A stretch of 57,597 nt of DNA from Bacteroidales bacterium (GTDB lineage Bacteria; Bacteroidota; Bacteroidia; Bacteroidales; JAIPAH01). The stretch covers positions 1 through 57,597 of the forward strand of contig JAIPBX010000007.1 of NCBI GenBank assembly GCA_021738485.1. Reading direction: 5' to 3'. Below are positions 17,635 through 25,315 of the stretch, piece after piece (the first letter of the stretch is position 1; every line of letters starts with the position of its first letter). Below the pieces are notes generated by a model. It was not told the origin of the DNA and ran no database searches. It worked only from the letters and a program-made list of their open reading frames with translations. Both the position numbers and the translations under genes were made by a program.

Positions 17635-19416
17635 TCAAATGTCTGGTTTCCTTTCAAGCTGTTGTATATCCATCAGCCGTCCCACCGGGTACAGGTCTTT
17701 CTCTTCATCCCACCAGGGTGTTTTTTTGTAAAACCAGTTAAGCTGGGCCCATTGGCTATGGGCAGCTTTCGGATTTTGCTTTTTCCACTTTTCGAATTGC
17801 TCTTTTAATTCCGGGTTTTCTTTGAGCATCTTTCGGGCTTTCTTTTCCATGACGTAGGTCTCGGCATATTCTTTTTGTTCGAATATGGCATTGAACATGC
17901 CCCAGTACAAATAGGAGTCGGGCGCCGAAGGTTCGAGGGTGTGGGCGATAACCCGAGCTGTTCGTTGAGAGGTTGGGATGACATACGTCCCTTGAGGGAA
18001 AAAGCGGTTCCGGGTGATTTTTTTGTAATCGCGCCTGGTCATCACCATGCGTCCTTCATAGGGGCGGTTTCGCCAGGAATAATTTGTGAAATCATACATC
18101 TGAACCTCCAGGCTATCCTTTTCTTCAAGCCGCCACATCTCAACGCTATGGGCTTTCAGTCGCTTAATAACATTGGACCATTCCGGGGGTATCAGGTAAG
18201 CTTCGGGCAACTGAATCTTCTTCTCCGGGATGTTGTGTTTAAACCATGTGAGCTGAAAAGTCTTCTCCTCCCCTTCCTGGTATTTGTACCAATTCCCTCC
18301 GGTTAAATCGCTTTTTTCCACCTCATAGTCGATGCCCAGAAAATCAACTATGGTGCTGTCTTCCTGTGATATTTTGAAATTTATCGGAAATGGTCTTTCC
18401 CGAAAATCCCCGGAAGCGACTTGTTGGTCGGCTTTTCGGTTCAACTCCTGAAGCTTCCTGCCCTTTTCATTCAGTAAATCTATCGTCAGTTCAATCAGTT
18501 TGTAGGTCGATTCGACTCTGGGTGTATAGGGCTTCAGCATATGTGTTTCAATTAAAAGTCCGGGGCGGTTTTGCAGAGCCGTATAACCCTGGGATATTCT
18601 CGGGGGAGCAATTTCCGTTTTCATGCCACTTCTCGGGTCATGCCAGTTACGAAAGCTTACATACGGAAAAACCGGGAAACCGGCCTCAAACATTTTGGGC
18701 ATCACCTCATCGATGTATTCCTCTTTTTGCCATTGAGTAAGTTCTTCATCCATTTGACCATAAATCCCCATCGCGTAAGTTAAAATATATTGATAATCGG
18801 CCCCGTCGGTGGTATGGCAGTCAATGAAGAAATCCGGCAGCCAATTGTTCCACAACTGCAGCCAATTACGCATCTCAGGAGTATCTGCTTTCAGGTAATC
18901 GCGGTTGAGGTTCAGGTTCCGGCTGTTGACCCGCCATCCCATTTCTTCCGGTCCGTTTTGGTTAATGCGGCCGTATGGGCCGTAACGGTGGTCACCATCT
19001 GTGTTAAGAACAGGAATCCAGACTACCGAAACCTCATCAAACAAACCCTGCTTTTCCCCCTTGATAAAAACATCACGCAATAGCATCATCATGGCATCCT
19101 TACCTTCCGATTCGCCGGGATGAATACCGCATTGAACCATAAGGATTGTTCTGCCTGTTTTTTTAATCTCAACCGGATCCTTCAACCCTTCTTTATCAGC
19201 AATCATAACAGGCAGGTCATAGCCACGGCTGCTGTGTCCAAAAACTGAATAATCCAGTTTATCTGAATGACGGGCCAGCTTTTTGCAGTAGTCAATCGTC
19301 TCATCATAGGTGGTGGTTTCTTTAAATCCTGATTTTTCATACTTTGTAGTTAACTCTTGTGTAATGCCTGAAAAGGCAGTAAACTGAACTACCAATACAA
19401 TTACAATAAATCTCAT
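17635..19416 (-). CDS. secreted M14 family zinc carboxypeptidase
   Basis: M14 peptidases remove C-terminal residues from peptides or peptidoglycan stems. The 593-residue product has a signal peptide (MRFIVIVLVVQFTAFSGITQ). The first two zinc ligands are His99 and Glu102 in GIHPGESEGKD, the substrate-binding segment is GWRVNSRNLNLNRDY, the third zinc ligand lies in FIDCHTTDGADY, and the catalytic glutamate is in LLIETHML near residue 300. The catalytic domain covers about residues 30-330; the remaining 260 residues form an uncharacterised C-terminal part seen in the large Bacteroidota members. It should act in the periplasm or outside the cell. No operon partner is evident. Confidence 0.88.
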   Translation of the reverse strand: MRFIVIVLVVQFTAFSGITQELTTKYEKSGFKETTTYDETIDYCKKLARHSDKLDYSVFGHSSRGYDLPVMIADKEGLKDPVEIKKTGRTILMVQCGIHPGESEGKDAMMMLLRDVFIKGEKQGLFDEVSVVWIPVLNTDGDHRYGPYGRINQNGPEEMGWRVNSRNLNLNRDYLKADTPEMRNWLQLWNNWLPDFFIDCHTTDGADYQYILTYAMGIYGQMDEELTQWQKEEYIDEVMPKMFEAGFPVFPYVSFRNWHDPRSGMKTEIAPPRISQGYTALQNRPGLLIETHMLKPYTPRVESTYKLIELTIDLLNEKGRKLQELNRKADQQVASGDFRERPFPINFKISQEDSTIVDFLGIDYEVEKSDLTGGNWYKYQEGEEKTFQLTWFKHNIPEKKIQLPEAYLIPPEWSNVIKRLKAHSVEMWRLEEKDSLEVQMYDFTNYSWRNRPYEGRMVMTRRDYKKITRNRFFPQGTYVIPTSQRTARVIAHTLEPSAPDSYLYWGMFNAIFEQKEYAETYVMEKKARKMLKENPELKEQFEKWKKQNPKAAHSQWAQLNWFYKKTPWWDEEKDLYPVGRLMDIQQLERKPDI

Positions 19417-19678
19417 TCTTCTTAATTTTTGGGTAAAAATAATTATTAAAATAAGATTATCATTACCTTTGAACTATATGGTATCAAAAGCAAAACAACT
19501 ATAAGGATGCAAGTTCAAGTAAATTTTCATATTTAGCAATAGTATAAATTTGGTAAAGCTGTCCCATATTTGGACAACTAAGCTGGAAGATATATTTTTA
19601 TACATTTGAATATCAGGTTATTAATTTTTGGGCACACCTATTGTTTTTTTATAATGAAAATAATAAAAAGATTGAATC

Positions 19679-21910
19679 ATGATAACCAAAAGATTTTTCT
19701 TATTAACGATAATCATCTCCTTCTTTGTAACCAGCTGTTACAAAGATGATGAAGATGTTAAGCCTTCTGATAATTCCGAACCGGATAATATGGAGGAATT
19801 GAATGTTCCACAGAATTTTGACTGGAAAACCACAAAAACCATTGATGTGCAGATTTCACTACCCAGCAATGGTGACCTTAACCCCTTAGTAATTACCAAT
19901 CGGGATATTACAAAGCGTTATTTTAAAGGGTACCCGGAAGATAATTCCCGAACGGTGAATACGAAAATCACTATTCCCACTTATTTATCAGAGTTGCGAT
20001 TGTTCTACAATGGAACAAATGGTCCTAATATGGCAACCATAGAAGGTGATAATTTAAGTTATAATTTTAATACTACCCAAAAATCAGCCAGAGTTGTAAC
20101 AGATGACGAATGTGATTTGGAAGGCTTTGTAACCTACTCTAAAGGTGGATGGGGACAAAATGCCGCCGGAAATGGAAATGGCAACGGTAACGGGAATGGA
20201 AATGGCAATGGAAACGGCAACGGAGAAGACGATGACGATGAAGGTGGAAACGTTGGTTCTCTGAGAGATGCTCACTTTGATGATGTTTATCCAAGCGGAT
20301 TAGTCGTAGGAGATCCAAACAACTATACAATCACCTTCGATGAGTCAAGTGATGTTGAAAACTATCTGCCGGGTGGGGGTGGTACTCAAGTACTGAGTCA
20401 AAGCTGGACCAACCCCGTTCAGGCTGACAAACTTGGCAACATGGCCGATCAGATCATCGCTGCGCGCCTGAATGTTGACTATGATGCAGCCGGCTTTCTT
20501 GGTGAAAATGAAAACTACGAATTAGGAGAACTCGTATACAAAGACGGAGCTTTCATGAACATGTCGGTATATGATTTTCTTGACCTGGCTGAAACGGCCC
20601 TTGGTGGAGGTGGTCTTGGTGACTACAGTGTTGAAGAGTATAAAAACGCTGCAGAAAAAATCATAAATAGCTTTCATGAAGGGAATAATAATGACATATT
20701 AACCTGTCCGAATGATGACGATAATGGAGATGGTGACGATGACGACGAGGGAGAAGAAGACTATCCCGCTATCGAAATATCGTCTATCTGTTCAGAGCCT
20801 GATGGGATTTTTTCGATTACTAATACCGGAGAAGACAAAATGGATGAAGAGCAGGATTATCGCGTTTACCGTAATGGAAATTTGATTTCTACGGACAGCT
20901 ATGAATTGGATATTAACGAAACGGAAGAAATTGTTATAACTTTTGATAGCCCGACGGATGTCATTCGGGTAGAAGCTGATCTTCCGGAAGATGACCAAAG
21001 TGAAGAAGAGATGATTTTTACGGAACTAACCGACTGCGGCGATGAAGATGATGGCGGTGGTGACGACAATGATGAAACCACCGAACAACTACAGGGTTCG
21101 CTGGCTTATGAAGACCTCTGGCCCGGAAAAGGGGATTATGATTTTAATGATCTGGTGATTGACTACGACTTTGAAGTTACCAAAAACAACCAGGAGATTG
21201 TGCAGGATATCACTGTAACTTTTGAAATCAAAGCTTTTGGAGCCTCACTGCATAACGGTTTTGGTTTTACCCTTCCTAATGTTCAGCCGGGCGATATTGC
21301 CTCGGTCAGCGGTTATGATATTGCAGGCAGCTCTGTGTTTGACATAAGTGCTAACGGTACCGAATCGGGACAAAGCGATGCAACTTTCATTGTCTTTGAT
21401 GATGTGCGCAGGGTGATGCCCCAGACCACCGCAGGGATAGGCGTCAACACACAGGTTGAATATGATTTTATAGAACCTGTAACGATGACTATGCAAATCG
21501 ATTTCGCCACCAATGATATTACATACAGCGAACTGGATATTGGCTCTTTTAATCCGTTTATTATTGTTAATACAGTTTTAGATGGTAACCCGAATATTCG
21601 GGGTAAAGAAGTACATTTACCCGGAGAAAAACCTACCGATTTATTTGACGAAAGTTATTTCGGTAGTGATCATGACGACTCCAACCCATCCGAAGATCGC
21701 TATTTTGTTACCGAGAATAACTTGCCATGGGGGATTAACATAGCCGAAGAATTTGACTGGGTTGTTGAAAAGCAGGATATAACAAACGCTTACAATCATT
21801 TTGCAGAATGGGCTGAGAGCGGGGGTATCAATTACCCTGACTGGTACCAGGATAATACGGGTTATCGAAGCGATAATCTGATTTATCCAACGCAAAAGGA
21901 TATACCTTAA
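19679..21910 (+). CDS. LruC-domain lipoprotein, tandem copy 1
   Basis: The 743-residue lipoprotein has a lipobox (FFVTSC, Cys at about 20). Three parts can be seen. Residues 35-150 form a beta domain (NVPQNFDWKTTKTIDV onward). Residues about 150-335 form a region beginning SKGGWG and including LGGGGLGDY, of a type often seen in Bacteroidota surface proteins. The last part, from about residue 474, is an LruC (DUF4842-like) domain: AYEDLWPGKGDYDFNDLVID. Copy 1 alone has a nine-fold Gly-Asn tract followed by acidic residues (about 164-188), plus further Asp/Glu-rich linkers. The asp-rich GDYDFND motif suggests calcium or carbohydrate binding, but this is inference. The second copy lies 346 bases downstream and is very similar throughout. 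The molecular function of LruC domains is not known to me. Confidence 0.85.
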   Translation: MITKRFFLLTIIISFFVTSCYKDDEDVKPSDNSEPDNMEELNVPQNFDWKTTKTIDVQISLPSNGDLNPLVITNRDITKRYFKGYPEDNSRTVNTKITIPTYLSELRLFYNGTNGPNMATIEGDNLSYNFNTTQKSARVVTDDECDLEGFVTYSKGGWGQNAAGNGNGNGNGNGNGNGNGNGEDDDDEGGNVGSLRDAHFDDVYPSGLVVGDPNNYTITFDESSDVENYLPGGGGTQVLSQSWTNPVQADKLGNMADQIIAARLNVDYDAAGFLGENENYELGELVYKDGAFMNMSVYDFLDLAETALGGGGLGDYSVEEYKNAAEKIINSFHEGNNNDILTCPNDDDNGDGDDDDEGEEDYPAIEISSICSEPDGIFSITNTGEDKMDEEQDYRVYRNGNLISTDSYELDINETEEIVITFDSPTDVIRVEADLPEDDQSEEEMIFTELTDCGDEDDGGGDDNDETTEQLQGSLAYEDLWPGKGDYDFNDLVIDYDFEVTKNNQEIVQDITVTFEIKAFGASLHNGFGFTLPNVQPGDIASVSGYDIAGSSVFDISANGTESGQSDATFIVFDDVRRVMPQTTAGIGVNTQVEYDFIEPVTMTMQIDFATNDITYSELDIGSFNPFIIVNTVLDGNPNIRGKEVHLPGEKPTDLFDESYFGSDHDDSNPSEDRYFVTENNLPWGINIAEEFDWVVEKQDITNAYNHFAEWAESGGINYPDWYQDNTGYRSDNLIYPTQKDIP
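20168..20221 (+). repeat. in-frame hexamer repeat coding for (Gly-Asn)9
   Basis: Nine consecutive GGN-AAY hexamers encode Gly-Asn repeats. Synonymous third positions vary (GGA, GGC, GGT, GGG; AAT, AAC), so the tract has aged or is under protein-level selection. Gain or loss of a unit keeps the reading frame. It is absent from the downstream paralogue. Confidence 0.9.
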
Positions 21911-22256
21911 GTCGCTGAAAAATGATTCAATCTTATTAAAAAAGGCTCCATATTATTGGAGCCTTTTTTTTGATAAATAATCAGGAATACTTCTCATGAA
22001 AAATTGAAAATAGATTTTCAGCTATTCTTATATATTTTAGTTTTCAGATTGTAATCCTATAGTTTCAAAAACACAGCAATGTATCCTCTATAGATTTATT
22101 TAAGTCTACATTCAATAATTGTTTAAATCCGGGAAATTTACTCCCATAAAGGGACAGTCCAAAAGGATATCAAATTTTTTACTTGCTGATAATCAATCAA
22201 TTGCATTTTAGGCATATATATTGATATTTTTATAATGAAGTTAAAATGAGTCAATC
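21911..22256. other. intergenic spacer between the two LruC genes
   Basis: Apart from the terminator at 21937-21971 no gene is visible. The last 70 bases resemble the leader before copy 1: both end in a stretch like TTTTTATAATGAA, then a short A-rich segment and TTGAATC or GTCAATC before the ATG. In the downstream leader, TTG at 22201 and TATTTTTA 21 bases later could form a promoter. Confidence 0.45.
21937..21971 (+). terminator. rho-independent terminator after LruC copy 1
   Basis: A perfect stem (AAAGGCTCCA / TGGAGCCTTT) with a six-base loop is followed by a run of T. It lies 27 bases past the stop codon. Confidence 0.9.
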
Positions 22257-24356
22257 ATGTCACCTAAAAATCTTGTTCTTTTGACGATAGGGTTTTCCCT
22301 TTTTATTACCAGCTGCTATAAGGAGGATAAAGATGTTAAACTCCCTGATAATTCCGAACCTAAGAGCATGGAGGAATTAAATGTTCCACAGAATTTTGAC
22401 TGGAAAACAACAAAAACCATTGATGTGCAGGTTACGCTTCCTTATAGCAGAGATCCGAGCCCATTAATCATAACTAACCGTCAAGTGACAAAGCGGTTTT
22501 TTAAGGGGTATCCGGAAGATAATTCCCGGACAGTGAACACAAAAATCACTATTCCGGCTTATTTGTCGGAGCTAAGATTGTTCTATAACAGGACAAAAGG
22601 CCCGAATATGGCAACCATTGAAGGGGAAAACGTAAATTATGATTTTAACAATACTCAAAAATCGGCTAAAATTGTAAATAATGATGAATGCGACCTGGAA
22701 GGATTTGTAACCTATTCGAAAGGTGGATGGGGAAGTCCTGCCCACGGAAACAATCCGGGATCAATCCGGGATCAATATTTCAATCAGGTTTATCCAAACG
22801 ATTTTGTAATTGGCGATCCTAATAATTATACAATCACATTTGAGGATGCCTCTGATGTTGAGAACTATTTACCGGGTGGCGGCAAATCCGAAGTCCTCAG
22901 TAAAAGCTATACAAACCCAAATAAAAAGCTGGGTAATTTTGCTGACCAGGTCATTGCCGCCCGGTTAAATGTCGATTATGACGCGGAAGGTGTTCTTGGC
23001 GACAATGAGAATTTTAAATTGGGAGAACTTGTTTATAAAGACGGGCCATTTCAAAACATGTCTGTCAATGATTTTCTTGATATGGCCGAAACAGCCTTAG
23101 GGGGCGGAGGATTGGGCGATTATACGGTTGATGAATACAAAAATGCCGCCGAAAACATTATTAACAGCTTCCATGAGGGCAATAATGCCAATATTCTTAC
23201 TTGTCCGGACGAAGAGGAGGAAAATCATCCCTTCATTGAACTAACATCACACTGTGCTGAACCTGATGGAATTTTTACCATCACCAACACACATGATGCG
23301 GAAATGGATGAGGCAGAAGAATACAGGGTATACCGTAATGATAATCTTGTTGAGACAGGTAACTATGAACTTGGCTACAATGAATCCAAGAATATAACCA
23401 TCACTTTTAATTCTCCTGATGATGTCATTAGGGTGGAAGCTGAAATACCAGACGATGCTGACAATGAGGAGGAAATGATATATACTGAATTAACCGATTG
23501 TGGTGATGTTGAGGGAGATGATGAAACAACCGAGCAACTTCAAGGCACATTAGCCTATGAAGATTTATGGCCGGGAAAAGGTGATTATGACTTTAATGAT
23601 CTGGTAATAGATTATGACTTTGAAGTTACCAAAAACAGCGAGGAAATTGTGCAGGATATTACGGTAACTTTTGAGATTAAAGCTTTTGGAGCCTCACTGC
23701 ATAATGGTTTTGGTTTTACCCTTCCTAGTGTTCAGCCGGGAGATATTGCCTCGGTCAGCGGTTATGATATTGCAGAAAGTTCTGTGTTTGATATGGATGC
23801 TAACGGCACCGAATCGGGACAAAGCGAAGCAACTTTCATTGTCTTTGATGATGTACGCAGGGTAATGCCCCAGACCACTCCGGGAATTGGTGTCAATACG
23901 CAGCTCGAATATGATTTTATAGACCCCGTCTCTATGACTATGCAAATTGAGTTCGCCAATAATATCACCTATAGCGAGCTGGATATTGGTTCTTTTAATC
24001 CGTTTATTATTGTCAGTACAGTGGATGATGGAAATCCGAATATTCGTGGTAAGGAAGTACATTTAACCGATGAAGAACCCACGGATTTATTTGACGAAAG
24101 TTATTTCGGAAAATATCAAGATGATTCCAACCCATCCGAAGGTCGCTATTTTGTAACTAAAAATAACCTTCCCTGGGGCATCAATATCGCCGAAGAATTT
24201 GAATGGGTTATTGAAAAACAGGACATAACAGGAGCTTACAACCATTTTGCTGAATGGGCTGAGAGCGGGGGTGTCAATTATCCTGACTGGTACCAGGATA
24301 ACACCGGTTATCGAAACGATAATCTTATATATCCAACGCAAAAGGATATACCATAA
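22257..24356 (+). CDS. LruC-domain lipoprotein, tandem copy 2
   Basis: The 699-residue paralogue of the preceding gene has its own lipobox (LFITSC). The same three parts are present: the N-terminal beta domain (FDWKTTKTIDVQV), the SKGGWG region, and the LruC domain from about residue 432 (AYEDLWPGKGDYDFNDL). The C-terminal third is nearly identical to copy 1, while the middle linkers have diverged: the Gly-Asn tract is missing and replaced by GSPAHGNNPG, and the acidic linkers are shorter. Each copy has its own leader and terminator, so the two may be expressed independently. It should be anchored by lipid at the outer membrane. Function is unknown to me. Confidence 0.85.
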   Translation: MSPKNLVLLTIGFSLFITSCYKEDKDVKLPDNSEPKSMEELNVPQNFDWKTTKTIDVQVTLPYSRDPSPLIITNRQVTKRFFKGYPEDNSRTVNTKITIPAYLSELRLFYNRTKGPNMATIEGENVNYDFNNTQKSAKIVNNDECDLEGFVTYSKGGWGSPAHGNNPGSIRDQYFNQVYPNDFVIGDPNNYTITFEDASDVENYLPGGGKSEVLSKSYTNPNKKLGNFADQVIAARLNVDYDAEGVLGDNENFKLGELVYKDGPFQNMSVNDFLDMAETALGGGGLGDYTVDEYKNAAENIINSFHEGNNANILTCPDEEEENHPFIELTSHCAEPDGIFTITNTHDAEMDEAEEYRVYRNDNLVETGNYELGYNESKNITITFNSPDDVIRVEAEIPDDADNEEEMIYTELTDCGDVEGDDETTEQLQGTLAYEDLWPGKGDYDFNDLVIDYDFEVTKNSEEIVQDITVTFEIKAFGASLHNGFGFTLPSVQPGDIASVSGYDIAESSVFDMDANGTESGQSEATFIVFDDVRRVMPQTTPGIGVNTQLEYDFIDPVSMTMQIEFANNITYSELDIGSFNPFIIVSTVDDGNPNIRGKEVHLTDEEPTDLFDESYFGKYQDDSNPSEGRYFVTKNNLPWGINIAEEFEWVIEKQDITGAYNHFAEWAESGGVNYPDWYQDNTGYRNDNLIYPTQKDIP

Positions 24357-24390
24357 ACCATAGAGGAAAAGCTTCAATATTTTATTGTTA

Positions 24391-24425
24391 AAGGAGGCTC
24401 CATATAAATGGGAGCTCCTGTTTTT
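24391..24425 (+). terminator. probable terminator after LruC copy 2
   Basis: An imperfect stem (AGGAGGCTCC / GGGAGCTCCT, one bulged G) with an A/T-rich loop is followed by G and five T. Its sequence and place correspond to the terminator after copy 1, with mutations that weaken the stem. Confidence 0.65.
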
Positions 24426-24518
24426 AACATAATTTAATAAACCCATACTCAAAAGCTATTGTTAGCCACCGTGAAATCTTTTTCTTTGAAAAAAATAAAA
24501 TGAATTAATTTAAATTAA

Positions 24519-25010
24519 ATGATTATGTTACAAAAGAAGGTTTTAATTACAGCAATTGCATTCGTGTTTATGCTCACGGGCACAAGCCTGAATGCTCAGC
24601 AGGACATCAAGATGCAACGACAACAGCAAAGTGTTGATATTGAGGTTTCCGATCAGGAGCTTCAAAAATTCGTTACTGCATCAGGTGAGATTCAGAAACT
24701 GCAAAAGGAATCACGCAGCAAAATGCAGCAGACCATAAAAGACAATGGACTTTCGATGCAGCGCTATAGTGAAATACAAAAGAAAAAAAGTAGCGGTAAG
24801 AAGGTGGATATGAGCAAGAAAGAGCAGAAAGCTTTTGATGCTACTAAAAAATCTATCCGTAAGGAACAAATGAAAATTCAACAGAAAGCAGGCAAAATCC
24901 TTAAGAAACACGGGATAGACAGGCAACGCTACATGAAGATCAGCCGGGCCATTCGCCAGGACAAAGAATTACAAAAAAGGTATCAGGAAATGCAAGGCGG
25001 AACAAAATAG
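24519..25010 (+). CDS. secreted DUF4168-like small helical protein
   Basis: The 163-residue product has a signal peptide ending near NAQQD and a highly charged helical mature part (many Lys, Gln, Glu). The layout matches DUF4168: a first helix SDQELQKFVTASGEIQKLQ, a long central helix, and a final IDRQRYMKISRAIRQDKELQKRYQEM segment. An internal repeat is visible: NGLSMQRYSEIQ and HGIDRQRYMKIS are similar. The role of DUF4168 proteins is unknown to me; they are exported. A second ATG two codons downstream is equally possible. It sits between the LruC genes and the sensor kinase on the same strand, and ends in a strong terminator. Confidence 0.7.
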   Translation: MIMLQKKVLITAIAFVFMLTGTSLNAQQDIKMQRQQQSVDIEVSDQELQKFVTASGEIQKLQKESRSKMQQTIKDNGLSMQRYSEIQKKKSSGKKVDMSKKEQKAFDATKKSIRKEQMKIQQKAGKILKKHGIDRQRYMKISRAIRQDKELQKRYQEMQGGTK

Positions 25011-25031
25011 GCGTTAATATTGATATCGAAT

Positions 25032-25073
25032 AAAAACCCCGTATAAGGAATAAACTTATGCGGGGTTTTTTTT
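25032..25073 (+). terminator. strong rho-independent terminator after the DUF4168-like gene
   Basis: AAAAACCCCG pairs with CGGGGTTTTT, with further ATAAG/CTTAT pairing inside, followed by a T run. The rest of the gap to 25315 contains only a TACATTTG box (25195-25202) and no gene. Confidence 0.92.
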
Positions 25074-25194
25074 ACTTTTTTAATTTCTTTTTAGAAATGA
25101 AGTTAAACCAGAAAACCCTATCAATAAGGTATAGTAATCCCACCTAATACGATATAAACATTTCGTTTTTATGCAATATGATTTTTATTAGTTT

Positions 25195-25202
25195 TACATT
25201 TG
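25195..25202 (+). promoter_or_regulatory. possible -7 box for the sensor kinase operon
   Basis: TACATTTG fits the Bacteroidota -7 consensus exactly, but I see no convincing TTG at the expected distance upstream. If used, the kinase mRNA would have a leader of about 105 bases. Confidence 0.3.
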
Positions 25203-25315
25203 TTGATAGGTAAAAAGGCAGTGCTAAAAAGTATAAAAACGTTTTAATGTGACTATTAACAAGTTATTAAAAGAAACAATACCGATTGGTGTCTGAGGAT
25301 TGTAACTAAAATTTA

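Noticed and set aside
20084-20330. Minus-strand frames opposite the Gly-Asn tract
   Set aside because: They arise from the hexamer repeat read backwards (His/Arg/Ser-rich) and have no sign of a real start or neighbour.
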